Assembly: GCF_900207575.1 (NCBI RefSeq)
Contig: NZ_OAOQ01000002.1
Location: 300,587 to 364,586, forward strand
From: Cereibacter ovatus
GTDB lineage: Bacteria > Pseudomonadota > Alphaproteobacteria > Rhodobacterales > Rhodobacteraceae
Direction: 5' to 3'
DNA: 64,000 nucleotides
Numbering within the stretch: the first letter of the stretch is position 1; every line of letters begins with the position of its first letter. This document shows, piece after piece, positions 26,780 through 35,339 of the stretch. Under the pieces are notes generated by a model, which was not told the DNA's origin, searched no databases, and saw only the letters and a program-made list of their open reading frames with translations. A program made the position numbers and the translations under genes.

Positions 26780-29095
26780 ATGACCCAAGCCCTCCGCCGC
26801 ATCCCCTTGTTGATCGCCGCCGAGATCGGGGCCCGCCCCGATCAGGTTTCCGCCGCCATCGATCTGCTGGATGGTGGCGCGACGGTGCCCTTCGTCGCAC
26901 GCTACCGCAAAGAGGTGACGGGGGGGCTGGACGATACGCAGTTGCGCACCCTGTCGGAAAGGTTGGCCTATCTGCGCGAGCTTGAGGCCCGGCGCGAGAC
27001 GATCCTTGGCTCGATCCGCGATCAGGGGAAGCTGACGCCCGAACTGGAAGCGCAGGTCGCGAAGGCCGTGACCAAGGCCGAACTGGAAGACATCTACCTG
27101 CCCTACAAGCCCAAGCGCCGCACCAAGGCGATGATCGCGCGGGAAAACGGCCTTGGCCCGCTGGCCGAGGCGATCCTGGCCGACCGTGCCGCGGTGCCCG
27201 CCGATCTGGCGGCGGCGTTTCTTTCGGATGCCGTGCCGGATGTGAAGGCCGCGCTGGACGGCGCGCGGGATATCATTGCCGAGGGGCTGTCGGAAAATGC
27301 CGACCTGCTGGGCCGGCTGCGCGCCCATATGAAGCAGGTGGGCCGCATCGCCGCAAAGGTGGTCGAGGGGAAAGAGGCCGAGGGGGCCAAGTTCTCGGAT
27401 TACTTCGCCCATTCCGAGGGCTGGGCCACCGCCGCCGGCCACCGGGTTCTGGCGATGCTGCGCGGCCGGAACGAAGGCTTCCTGACGCTGGATCTGGAAG
27501 TGGACGCCGACGCCCCCCGAGGCGACAGCCCGGCCGAGCGGATGGCCGGCATGGCGCTTCAGGCCGCGGGCCGGGGGCCGGGCGATCTCTGGCTGCGCGA
27601 GGCGGCTTCGTGGGCGTGGCGGGTGAAGCTGAAAACCTCGTTGACGCTGGATCTGATGGCCGAGTTGCGCGACCGGGCCGAGGCCGAGGCGATCGGGGTT
27701 TTCGCGCGCAACCTGCGTGACCTGCTGCTGGCCGCGCCCGCCGGTGGCAAGGTCACGATGGGGATCGATCCGGGCATCCGCACCGGCTGCAAGGTGGCGG
27801 TGGTGGATGCGACGGGCAAGCTGCTGGCGACATCGACGGTCTATCCGTTCCAGCCCAAGAATGACCTGCGCGGCGCGCAGATCGAGTTGATGAAGCTGAT
27901 CCGGGCCCATGGCGTCACGCTGATCGCCATCGGCAACGGCACCGCCAGCCGTGAAAGCGAAAAGATGGTGGCCGATCTGCTGGCCGCGCTGCCGGGGGAT
28001 GCGCCCAAGCCCGTGAAGGTGATCGTCAGCGAGGCCGGCGCCTCGGTCTATTCGGCCAGTGCGCTGGCGGCGGCGGAATTTCCCGATCTGGATGTGTCCT
28101 TGCGTGGCGCGGTGTCGATCGCCCGGCGGTTGCAAGACCCCTTGGCCGAACTGGTGAAGATCGAACCGAAATCGATCGGCGTCGGCCAGTATCAGCATGA
28201 CGTCGATCAGCACCGGCTGGGGCGCTCGCTGGAAGCGGTGGTCGAGGATGCGGTGAACGCGGTGGGCGTGGATCTGAACACCGCCTCGGCGCCGCTCTTG
28301 GCGCGTGTCTCGGGCGTGGGGCCGGGGCTGGCCGAGGCGATCGTCACGCACAGAAACGCCAATGGCCCCTTTGCGAAGCGCCGCGATCTGCTGAAGGTGC
28401 CGCGCCTTGGCCCCCGCGCGTTCGAACAGGCGGCCGGCTTCCTGCGCATCCCGAACGGGGCCGAGCCGCTGGATGCATCAAGCGTCCATCCCGAAGCCTA
28501 TGACGTGGCCCGCCGGATCGTCGCCGCCTGCGGGCGCGACCTGCGCAGCCTGATGGCCGAGCCGCACCGGCTGCGTGCGCTGGACCCGGCCGAGTTTACC
28601 GACGACCGTTTCGGCCTGCCGACGGTGAAGGACATCCTTGCGGAACTGGAAAAGCCCGGCCGCGACCCGCGCCCGACCTTCAAGACCGCGACCTTCACCG
28701 AAGGCGTCGACCAGATCTCGGATCTGAAACCGGGGATGCTGCTGGAAGGCACCGTGACCAACGTCGCGGCCTTTGGCGCTTTCGTCGACATTGGCGTGCA
28801 TCAGGACGGGCTGGTGCATGTCAGCCAGTTGGCAGACCGTTTCGTGAAAGACCCGCACGAGGTGGTGAAGGCGGGCGATGTGGTGAAGGTGCGCGTGGTC
28901 GAGGTGGACGTGGCGCGCAAGCGCATCGGCCTGACCATGCGCAAGGACAGCGCCGATGCCCGTGCCGAGGCCGCCGAGCGCCGCACCGCCGAGCCTTCCC
29001 GCAAGGGCGCCAAGCCCGCGCCCCGGTCGGCCGCCCCGCGCGAAAGCGCAGGCAACGCTTTCGCTGATGCGCTAAAGGGGCTGCGCCGCCCCTGA
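26780..29095 (+). CDS. tex: RNA-binding transcription accessory protein Tex
   Basis: Tex is a conserved nucleic-acid-binding protein related to eukaryotic Spt6. The 771-residue product shows the N-terminal helical domain ([15 protein letters not shown]), the YqgF/RNase H-like domain ([16 protein letters not shown]), helix-hairpin-helix modules ([17 protein letters not shown]) and a C-terminal S1 domain (about 650-720, [20 protein letters not shown]). A basic low-complexity tail follows. It is complete. Confidence 0.96.
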   Translation: MTQALRRIPLLIAAEIGARPDQVSAAIDLLDGGATVPFVARYRKEVTGGLDDTQLRTLSERLAYLRELEARRETILGSIRDQGKLTPELEAQVAKAVTKAELEDIYLPYKPKRRTKAMIARENGLGPLAEAILADRAAVPADLAAAFLSDAVPDVKAALDGARDIIAEGLSENADLLGRLRAHMKQVGRIAAKVVEGKEAEGAKFSDYFAHSEGWATAAGHRVLAMLRGRNEGFLTLDLEVDADAPRGDSPAERMAGMALQAAGRGPGDLWLREAASWAWRVKLKTSLTLDLMAELRDRAEAEAIGVFARNLRDLLLAAPAGGKVTMGIDPGIRTGCKVAVVDATGKLLATSTVYPFQPKNDLRGAQIELMKLIRAHGVTLIAIGNGTASRESEKMVADLLAALPGDAPKPVKVIVSEAGASVYSASALAAAEFPDLDVSLRGAVSIARRLQDPLAELVKIEPKSIGVGQYQHDVDQHRLGRSLEAVVEDAVNAVGVDLNTASAPLLARVSGVGPGLAEAIVTHRNANGPFAKRRDLLKVPRLGPRAFEQAAGFLRIPNGAEPLDASSVHPEAYDVARRIVAACGRDLRSLMAEPHRLRALDPAEFTDDRFGLPTVKDILAELEKPGRDPRPTFKTATFTEGVDQISDLKPGMLLEGTVTNVAAFGAFVDIGVHQDGLVHVSQLADRFVKDPHEVVKAGDVVKVRVVEVDVARKRIGLTMRKDSADARAEAAERRTAEPSRKGAKPAPRSAAPRESAGNAFADALKGLRRP

Positions 29096-29490
29096 GACGG
29101 CGCAGACACCGCGACGGGGAAATCTTGGCGGTGGGTTCGCAGCCCCCCCCGTGGCGGTCCAGAGCCCTTCCGGCGGCTGTGTTGGCGGCGATGTGCGGGC
29201 CATGGGGCATGTGACGCCCTGCGGTTGGGCAATTTCCCCGGGTCTGGCAGGTCGGCCGAGGCGTTCCGCGTGTTGTGTGCGGAACGTGTGCAGCCTGCGG
29301 ATGGCAGGGGTCACACGGCGCCAGCCACGTTCATCAGGCGGCGCAAGGCCACTGGGCCGGCGTCGGCCAAGGGCCGCGGTGTGGCCCCCAGATCGCGCGT
29401 GCTGACATTCGGCCGCCCATCGCCTTGCCGAACCACGCGTGCGTTTCGGCCCTTGCGCGGATCGCCCCGAGCGTTTATGAGAACCGCGGC
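29096..29490. other. 395-base spacer between tex and tRNA-Thr
   Basis: I see no gene with family likeness or a good ribosome site here. It contains a C8 run near 29146 and ordinary GC-rich sequence. The tRNA promoter must lie at its right end, where TTTATGAGAA (29474-29483) is locally A+T-rich. Confidence 0.5.
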
Positions 29491-29566
29491 GCCGCACTAG
29501 CTCAGCTGGTAGAGCAATCGCTTCGTAAGCGATGGGTCGGGGGTTCGAGTCCCTTGTGCGGCACCA
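29491..29566 (+). tRNA. tRNA-Thr (CGT)
   Basis: The 76-nt cloverleaf has acceptor arms GCCGCAC and GTGCGGC, D-arm AGCTCAGCTGGTAGAGC, anticodon loop TTCGTAA with anticodon CGT (reads ACG), T-arm GGGGGTTCGAGTCCC, and an encoded CCA end (29564-29566). It marks the left border of a small mobile-DNA region. Confidence 0.97.
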
Positions 29567-29582
29567 TAATTCTAAAGTAAGC

Positions 29583-29608
29583 TTCTGTTTTAAATGAGCA
29601 AAACAGAA
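29583..29608 (+). terminator. A/T-rich hairpin 16 bases after tRNA-Thr
   Basis: TTCTGTTTT (29583-29591) and AAAACAGAA (29600-29608) form a perfect 9-bp stem around AAATGAGC. It could terminate the tRNA transcript or be part of an old integration site. Its A+T content is unlike the surrounding DNA. Confidence 0.45.
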
Positions 29609-29672
29609 TATTGGGTTCGGTGTATCCCCCCAATTATCCACCCTTTGGGCCTTGCTTAAGCTTTCGGGCGGG

Positions 29673-29984
29673 TCAGTCGGGGGCGTGTTTTTCTCGCAAA
29701 GCCTTCTCTACCAGCGCCCCGGATGCCCAGCGCGGTGCTTTGCCGGTTGCAAGCGCGTCGCGGCCATTGTCGGGCAGAAAAACCGCGCCAGCTCCACCCG
29801 CGTTGGCCCGAGCCGTGAAGGCTTCCACCGTTTCCCCATCTTCGCGGGTCAGCGTGCCGCCGCCCATCAGCATCGCGGCCAAGGGTTCACCGGATTCGGC
29901 TTCGCAAAGGAAAATCACGGAAGGCCCTACCGCAGCAGCGCCCCGCTTGCCTTCCAGCCGTGAAAGCCGCCGCCCCAAGGTCAT
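29673..29984 (-). CDS. Small phage-like hypothetical protein
   Basis: The 103-residue product begins MTLGRRLSRLEGK and contains a GGGTLTREDGETVEAF segment. I recall proteins of this kind beside DUF5681/terminase genes of alphaproteobacterial prophages, but no function is known. Its ATG overlaps the stop of the upstream DUF5681 remnant in ATGA, so the pair came as a unit. No structural phage genes remain nearby. Confidence 0.5.
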   Translation of the reverse strand: MTLGRRLSRLEGKRGAAAVGPSVIFLCEAESGEPLAAMLMGGGTLTREDGETVEAFTARANAGGAGAVFLPDNGRDALATGKAPRWASGALVEKALREKHAPD

Positions 29985-30270
29985 GTCGCGCCCCCTTCCA
30001 GTGCCGCCACGCGGGCTTCTAGTTCGCTTGTTTCCAGGGTGCGCCGGAAGGTTTCTACCAGCTCCATAATATGCGCCCCTTCGGTTGGGGTTAGTTCACC
30101 TTCCGCCACCGCTTCCAGCACCGCGCCAGCAGCCGTTGCCGCGTCGCGGGCGGTTTCCATGCGGGGCAAGTCGAAGGTCACGGGGGCGTCACGCCGGGGC
30201 GGGGCGATACGCTCCAAGCAAAGGCGCAGCGCCGCCCCGTCGCCATCAAGCGCCAGTTCCACCGCCTTGA
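29981..30270 (-). pseudogene. 5'-truncated DUF5681-family gene (prophage remnant)
   Basis: The segment beginning KAVELALDGDGAALRLCLER and continuing through PPRRDAPVTFDLP to LETSELEARVAALE matches the C-terminal half of DUF5681 proteins, which lie beside phage terminase genes. The usual N-terminal DUF5681 domain is missing. Upstream of about 30270 the same frame continues into low-complexity Thr/Ala/Ser codons that look non-coding, so I place the breakpoint there. The frame is open to 30385, and a GTG at 30262 could still give a short product. Confidence 0.5.
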
Positions 30271-30542
30271 CCGCGGCGGGTTGTCGGCCTGAGGACGTCA
30301 AGGCGGATGCTGCGCCCGGCGATGTGGGAGGCATTTTCGCAGTGGTCGATGTCGCGGTCGACCCGCAAGCCGTCGGCGCCCTCAAAGAGACACAAAGTCA
30401 CGCCATCCACGGGATGAACCACGCCCGAGAAGCTCTTGAAGTTGTTGAGCAAGCGCGGCGTGGAACGGACTGGGCTGGACCCGCAGTCCAGACATCGGAC
30501 GTGGATCCACCAGTGGTTGCGACCTGGAGAAGGAGAGACAGC
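30271..30542. other. Region of uncertain content inside the tRNA-flanked island
   Basis: Open frames exist on both strands (minus 30246-30452 starting MLNNFKSFSG; plus read-through with HAIHGMNHAREALEVVEQ). None shows a family I recognise. The junction with the DUF5681 remnant is at its left edge and the ribosome site of the 85-codon gene at its right edge. Confidence 0.35.
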
Positions 30543-30800
30543 ATGACGACCGCGAGCAAACCGGCTTCAAGACAGCCAAGCCTCCAGCCTCAGGCTTGGG
30601 CAGGCGGGTTCATCAGCACCGCTCGGATCGAGGCATGGCGGGGGCTGGCCGCGCAGCTGGCGGTGCGTGATCCGGTCTATCTGCCCATCTTCGAGCGGCT
30701 GGAGATCGAGGTGGAAGTGGCCAAGGCGCGCGTGTCGGACAACCCGGTGGAGGCTGCCCGAGCACTGGTGCGACTTCGGCAGGCATGCGCGGCCGGATGA
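30543..30800 (+). CDS. 85-aa hypothetical protein in tRNA-flanked island
   Basis: The product starts MTTASKPASRQPSLQPQAW and has a soluble, probably helical C-terminal half (VYLPIFERLEIEVEVAKARV, then NPVEAARALVRLRQA). GGAGAAGGAGAG lies before the ATG. I do not recognise the family. It is followed by a strong hairpin nine bases after the stop, so it may be an independent small transcription unit. Confidence 0.5.
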   Translation: MTTASKPASRQPSLQPQAWAGGFISTARIEAWRGLAAQLAVRDPVYLPIFERLEIEVEVAKARVSDNPVEAARALVRLRQACAAG

Positions 30801-30809
30801 AGCGTCAAG

Positions 30810-30829
30810 GGCGGGCTCAGCGGCCCGCC
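30810..30829 (+). terminator. GC-rich hairpin after the 85-aa gene
   Basis: GGCGGGC (30810-30816) and GCCCGCC (30823-30829) form a perfect 7-bp stem with loop TCAGCG. Only TT follows, so terminator strength is uncertain. Confidence 0.4.
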
Positions 30830-30959
30830 TTCACGTCATGTCGTTTTGGCACCCTCGCGGAAGCGAGTGACGAATGGCTCGGCGCAAGCGATCCTGCTGG
30901 CCCGAACCTCGCTCCCGTTCGCCGTGGCGCTGATCAAGTCGGCCATAGCGAGCCGGATC

Positions 30960-31081
30960 GTAAGCGTCGTTGGACGGCCACCCGGTTTTCAGGTTGACGG
31001 CTGGTAATTCCACGGGAGCAACTCGTCCAGCCGGCCTTGCGGATGGCCGGCGGCGATGGCTTCGAGGGTGGATTTCAGATA
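30960..31081 (-). mobile_element. IS66-family element, right-end remnant
   Basis: On the minus strand 31081-30989 encodes YLKSTLEAIAAGHPQGRLDE followed by LLPWNYQPST and a stop, the characteristic C-terminal end of the IS66 TnpC transposase. About 30 bases further on, the plus strand reads GTAAGCGTCGTTGG at 30960, matching the GTAAGCG terminal inverted repeat of IS66 elements. The rest of the element, including the catalytic DDE domain, is absent, so it is inactive. Confidence 0.75.
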
Positions 31082-31316
31082 ACCAGAATGCCAGATAGGC
31101 GGAGTCCACCACCCATGCCGGCACGCAGGGGGACGGACCGTCGGCGACACACACGACGCTAGACTTGAAGAACTGTCCGACGCCAAGCAGAAGCGATCCG
31201 AGGACCGTGCCGGTGACCCGTATGATCTTGACCGATTTCGAAGCGCGCCGCAGGAGGGCTTCTGCGTGATCCCAAGCCTGAGCCAATAATATACTCCCTG
31301 CCGAATCTCGGTTCAT
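31082..31316 (-). pseudogene. Possible truncated ORF fused to the IS66 remnant
   Basis: From ATG 31316 a frame reads MNRDSAGSILLAQAWDHAEA and includes one hydrophobic stretch (VTGTVLGSLLLGVGQFF). It runs out of frame into the IS66 tail near 31081. I do not recognise it; it may be a gene fragment interrupted by the IS or chance. Confidence 0.25.
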
Positions 31317-31457
31317 TCTGCTGCGGAGCGTTCTCTTCCGCCAGATTGAAGCCTGACGCAGCGGCGGCGCTTTGTCCCCCAGCTGTCCCCCAAAGCGGCC
31401 TGCTCCGGCGGCTTCACCGGGTGCCCGACCTCAACTGCTTGTAAAGCATAGAGAAGA
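31317..31457. other. Spacer next to the tRNA-Lys 3' end
   Basis: On the minus strand this sequence directly follows the tRNA-Lys CCA end, where integrases usually insert. It includes CCCCCAGCTGTCCCCC at 31377-31392, an imperfect palindrome. I saw no clear direct repeat of the tRNA 3' end elsewhere in the island. Confidence 0.3.
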
Positions 31458-31532
31458 TGGTGAGCGGGGTGGGTATCGAACCCACGACCAGCTGATTAAA
31501 AGTCAGCTGCTCTACCACTGAGCTACCCGCCC
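31458..31532 (-). tRNA. tRNA-Lys (TTT)
   Basis: On the minus strand the 75-nt cloverleaf has acceptor arms GGGCGGG and CCCGCTC (one G-T pair), D-arm AGCTCAGTGGTAGAGC, anticodon loop CTTTTAA with anticodon TTT, T-arm GTGGGTTCGATACCCAC and an encoded CCA. It points toward tRNA-Thr and marks the right border of the mobile-DNA region. Confidence 0.97.
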
Positions 31533-31677
31533 TCACCAGCGCCAGATCGACCGTTTGTCACTGTCGTTCCTGACTGCGCCGCTCTCTACGCACTCGGCTG
31601 CGGGGGGTCAAGGGCCAATCGCGCAGAAAATTCGCCTGCTCTGGCAAAAACATCAGGATCGTCGTATAGGGTGCGGC

Positions 31678-32514
31678 ATGATGGACATGGGCACACTCAC
31701 TGGGCTTGGCTTCCTGAAGATGCATGGGGCCGGCAACGACTTTGTGGTGATCGACTCGCGCGGGCGCGGGGCGGTGACGACGCCTGCGCTGGCGCGGGCC
31801 TTGGGCGATCGCAACCGCGGTGTGGGGTTCGATCAGTTGGCCGAGATCCGCGACAGCGGAGAGGCCGATTTCGAACTGGATTTCTGGAACTCGGACGGAT
31901 CGCGCGCGGGGGCCTGCGGGAATGCCACGCGCTGCGTCTGCGATCTGGTGATGCGGGGCCTTGGGCGCGATGCGGTCTCGTTGGTGACGGCGCGGGGGCG
32001 GCTTCATGCGGTGCGGGGCGCGGATGGCCTTGTGTCGGTGAACATGGGCGCGCCGCAACGGCTGTGGTCCGAGATCCCGCTGGCCGAAGCGGTGGACCCG
32101 GCCCATCTGCCACTTGCCGGCGATCCGGCGGCGGTGGGCATGGGTAATCCGCATTGCATCTTCTTCGTGCCCGATGCCGAGGCGGTGGACCTTGCCGCCC
32201 GCGGCCCCGAAATCGAGCATCACCCGTTGTTTCCCCAGCGCACCAACGTGGAATTTGCCAGCCTTGTCGCCCCCGACCGCCTGCGCCTGCGGGTGTGGGA
32301 GAGGGGGGCAGGCATCACGCTGGCCTGCGGATCGGGCGCCTGCGCCACGGCGGTGGCGGCGGCCGAACGGGGGCTGACCGGCCGCCGCGTCACGCTGGAG
32401 ATGGACGGCGGCAGGCTGGAAGTGGACTGGCGCAAGGATGGCGTCTGGCTGTCCGGCCCGGTGGCCACTGTGTTTGAGGGGCGTCTTTCCCCCGCGATGA
32501 TGGCACAGGCATGA
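31678..32514 (+). CDS. dapF: Diaminopimelate epimerase DapF
   Basis: DapF converts LL- to meso-diaminopimelate for lysine and peptidoglycan synthesis. The 278-residue product has [13 protein letters not shown] near the N-terminus and the two catalytic cysteines in ACGNATRC and [10 protein letters not shown]. Three in-frame ATGs (31678, 31681, 31687) are all possible; none has a clear ribosome site. Its TGA overlaps the mtaB ATG. Confidence 0.96.
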   Translation: MMDMGTLTGLGFLKMHGAGNDFVVIDSRGRGAVTTPALARALGDRNRGVGFDQLAEIRDSGEADFELDFWNSDGSRAGACGNATRCVCDLVMRGLGRDAVSLVTARGRLHAVRGADGLVSVNMGAPQRLWSEIPLAEAVDPAHLPLAGDPAAVGMGNPHCIFFVPDAEAVDLAARGPEIEHHPLFPQRTNVEFASLVAPDRLRLRVWERGAGITLACGSGACATAVAAAERGLTGRRVTLEMDGGRLEVDWRKDGVWLSGPVATVFEGRLSPAMMAQA

Positions 32515-33788
32515 GCGCGCCGGTCTTTTCCACGCTGGGCTGCCGGCTGAACGCCTATGAAACCGAGGCGATGAGGGAACTTGCCGCCGCGGCGGGGGTG
32601 GACAATGCGGTGGTGGTGAACACCTGCGCCGTGACGGCCGAGGCGGTGCGCAAGGCCAAGCAAGAGATCCGCCGCCTGCGTCGCGACAATCCGCAGGCCA
32701 CCATCATCGTCACCGGCTGCGCGGCGCAGACCGAACCCGCCACCTTCGCGGCCATGCCCGAGGTGGATCGGGTGATCGGCAATACCGAAAAGATGCAGCC
32801 CGCCACATGGGCCGCGATGACCCCTGACCTGATCGGCCAGACCGAACGGGTGCAGGTCGATGACATCCTGTCGGTGCGCGAGACGGCCGGCCATCTGATC
32901 GACGGCTTTGGCCGCCATCGCGCCTATGTGCAGGTTCAGAACGGCTGCGATCACCGCTGCACCTTTTGCATCATCCCCTATGGCCGGGGCAATTCGCGGT
33001 CCGTCCCTGCGGGGGTGGTGGTCGATCAGATCAAGCGGCTGGTGGACAAGGGATTCGCCGAGGTGGTGCTGACCGGGGTGGACCTGACCTCTTGGGGGGC
33101 CGATCTTCCGGCCGCGCCGCGGCTGGGCGATCTGGTGCTGCGCATCCTGCGGCTGGTGCCGGATCTGGCGCGTCTGCGGATCAGCTCCATCGATTCGATC
33201 GAGGCGGACCCCGCGCTGATGCAGGCCATCGCGACCGAGCCGCGGCTGATGCCGCATCTGCACCTGAGCCTGCAACATGGCGACGATCTGATCCTGAAGC
33301 GGATGAAGCGCCGCCACCTGCGCGATGACGCCATCCGTTTCTGCGACGAGGCACGGCGCCTGCGCCCCGATCTGGTCCTTGGCGCCGACATCATCGCGGG
33401 TTTTCCGACCGAAACCGAAGCGGCGTTTGAAAACTCGGTGCGGCTGGTGGATGATTGCGGGCTGACCTTCCTGCATGTGTTCCCGTTCTCGGCCCGTGCG
33501 GGCACGCCGGCGGCCCGGATGCCGCAGCTTGCCGGCCCGGTGATCCGCGCGCGTGCGGCGCGGCTGCGCGCTGCGGGCGATCTGCGGCTGTCGGCACATC
33601 TTCAGGCGCAACAGGGCCTGACCCACCCCGTCCTGATGGAAGGCCCGCGCATGGGCCGGACCGAGCAGTTCACCGAGGTCGGTTTTGCCCATGACCTGCC
33701 CGAGGGTCGGATCATTTCCGCCACCATCACCGGCCATGCCGAAGGCCGGCTGACCGGCGTGGTTGCCGAGGCGGGCCTTGCGGCGTAA
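32511..33788 (+). CDS. mtaB: tRNA t6A37 methylthiotransferase MtaB
   Basis: MtaB is a radical SAM enzyme that converts t6A37 to ms2t6A in tRNAs reading ANN codons. The 425-residue product has the N-terminal MTTase domain with [19 protein letters not shown] and TGCAAQ cysteines, and the radical SAM motif Cys146-x3-Cys150-x2-Cys153 in [10 protein letters not shown]-terminal TRAM-like stretch follows. It is coupled to dapF by ATGA. That pairing is common in Rhodobacterales. Confidence 0.93.
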   Translation: MSAPVFSTLGCRLNAYETEAMRELAAAAGVDNAVVVNTCAVTAEAVRKAKQEIRRLRRDNPQATIIVTGCAAQTEPATFAAMPEVDRVIGNTEKMQPATWAAMTPDLIGQTERVQVDDILSVRETAGHLIDGFGRHRAYVQVQNGCDHRCTFCIIPYGRGNSRSVPAGVVVDQIKRLVDKGFAEVVLTGVDLTSWGADLPAAPRLGDLVLRILRLVPDLARLRISSIDSIEADPALMQAIATEPRLMPHLHLSLQHGDDLILKRMKRRHLRDDAIRFCDEARRLRPDLVLGADIIAGFPTETEAAFENSVRLVDDCGLTFLHVFPFSARAGTPAARMPQLAGPVIRARAARLRAAGDLRLSAHLQAQQGLTHPVLMEGPRMGRTEQFTEVGFAHDLPEGRIISATITGHAEGRLTGVVAEAGLAA

Positions 33789-33818
33789 AACCCCGCCAGA
33801 TCAGTGAAAGGCCCTGTC

Positions 33819-35339
33819 ATGTCCGCACCGAAACCCGTCGTTCTCTGCATTCTTGACGGCTGGGGCCTTCGCGAAACCCGCGAGGCCAATGCCGTGGCGC
33901 TGGCCGATACGCCGTGTTTTGATCGGCTGATGGCGACCTGCCCCAACGCGACGCTGATCACCCATGGCCCCGATGTGGGCCTGCCGCGCGGGCAGATGGG
34001 CAATTCCGAGGTGGGTCACACCAATATCGGCGCGGGCCGGGTGGTGGCGATGGATCTTGGTGCCATCGATCTGGCGATCGAGGAGGGCACCTTTGCGCAG
34101 AACCCGGCGCTGCGCGACTTCATCGCCAAGGTGAAGGCTGCGGGCGGCACGGCACATCTGATGGGGGTCGTCTCGGACGGCGGGGTGCATGGCCACATCC
34201 AGCACCTGATCGCGGCGGTCAGGGTGATCGCGGCCGAAGGCGTGCCGGTGGTGATCCATGCGATCACCGACGGCCGCGACGTGGCGCCGACCTCGGCCGG
34301 CGACTTCATGGGCCAGTTGCTGCGCGACCTGCCCGCGGGCGCCCGCATCGGCACCGTGATCGGCCGCTACTGGGCGATGGACCGCGACAAACGCTGGGAT
34401 CGGGTGCAGCGCGCCAGCGATGCGATGCTGCATGCCCGCGGCGGCCATGCCGCCGATGCAGCCTCGGCCGTGGCCGAGGCGCTGGCCCGGGGCGAGACGG
34501 ATGAATTCATCGCCCCCACCGTGGTGGGCGATTATGCCGGTGCGCGGGATGACGACGGCTTCTTCTGCCTGAACTTCCGCGCTGACCGTGCGCGCGAGAT
34601 CCTGTCGGGTCTGGGTCAGCCCGGCTTTGCCGATTATGACGCCGGCACGCGGCCGGCATGGTCGACCTTTCTTGGCATGGTCGATTATTCGGCGGCCCAT
34701 GATGCCTTCATGTCCACCGCCTATCCCAAGCAGGTGATCCGCAACACGCTGGGCGAATGGGTGGCCAAACAGGGCCTGCGGCAGTTCCGCATCGCCGAGA
34801 CCGAGAAATATCCCCATGTCACCTTCTTCCTGAACGGCGGCAAAGAGGTGCCGGAACCGGCGGAAGATCGCTATATGGCGGCCTCGCCCAAGGTGGCGAC
34901 CTATGACCTGCAACCCGAGATGTCGGCGCCCGATGTGACCGAACATCTCGTGCAGGCGATCGGGCAGGGGTATGATCTGATCGTGGTGAACTATGCCAAT
35001 CCCGACATGGTGGGCCATACCGGCGATCTGGCCGCCGCGATGGCCGCCTGCGCCGAGGTCGACCGCGGCCTTGCCCGTGCGACGGCGGCGGTTCAGGCGG
35101 CGGGCGGCGCGATGATCGTGACCGCCGACCATGGCAATTGCGAGACGATGGTGGACCCGGAAACCGGCGGCCCGCATACCGCCCACACCACCAATCCGGT
35201 GCCGGTGATCCTGTTCAACGGCCCCGCGGGGGCACGGCTGCGCGCCGGCCGGCTGGCCGATCTGGCGCCGACGCTGCTGCATCTGATGGGTCTGCCCCAG
35301 CCCGAGGAGATGACGGGCCAAAGCCTGATCGAGGCATGA
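33819..35339 (+). CDS. gpmI: 2,3-bisphosphoglycerate-independent phosphoglycerate mutase
   Basis: GpmI interconverts 3- and 2-phosphoglycerate with two Mn ions. The 506-residue product has the alkaline-phosphatase-fold metal motif LDGWGLR (Asp13), the phosphoserine Ser63 in GNSEVGHTNIG, FRADRAREI, ANPDMVGHTG and TADHGNCETM. The ATG at 33819 gives the family N-terminus. Its TGA overlaps the next ATG. Confidence 0.97.
   Translation: MSAPKPVVLCILDGWGLRETREANAVALADTPCFDRLMATCPNATLITHGPDVGLPRGQMGNSEVGHTNIGAGRVVAMDLGAIDLAIEEGTFAQNPALRDFIAKVKAAGGTAHLMGVVSDGGVHGHIQHLIAAVRVIAAEGVPVVIHAITDGRDVAPTSAGDFMGQLLRDLPAGARIGTVIGRYWAMDRDKRWDRVQRASDAMLHARGGHAADAASAVAEALARGETDEFIAPTVVGDYAGARDDDGFFCLNFRADRAREILSGLGQPGFADYDAGTRPAWSTFLGMVDYSAAHDAFMSTAYPKQVIRNTLGEWVAKQGLRQFRIAETEKYPHVTFFLNGGKEVPEPAEDRYMAASPKVATYDLQPEMSAPDVTEHLVQAIGQGYDLIVVNYANPDMVGHTGDLAAAMAACAEVDRGLARATAAVQAAGGAMIVTADHGNCETMVDPETGGPHTAHTTNPVPVILFNGPAGARLRAGRLADLAPTLLHLMGLPQPEEMTGQSLIEA

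Noticed and set aside
29567-31457. Direct repeats of the tRNA-Thr or tRNA-Lys 3' end as att sites
   Set aside because: I searched by eye for GGGTTCGAGTCCC and GGGTTCGATACCC in the island and found no second copy.
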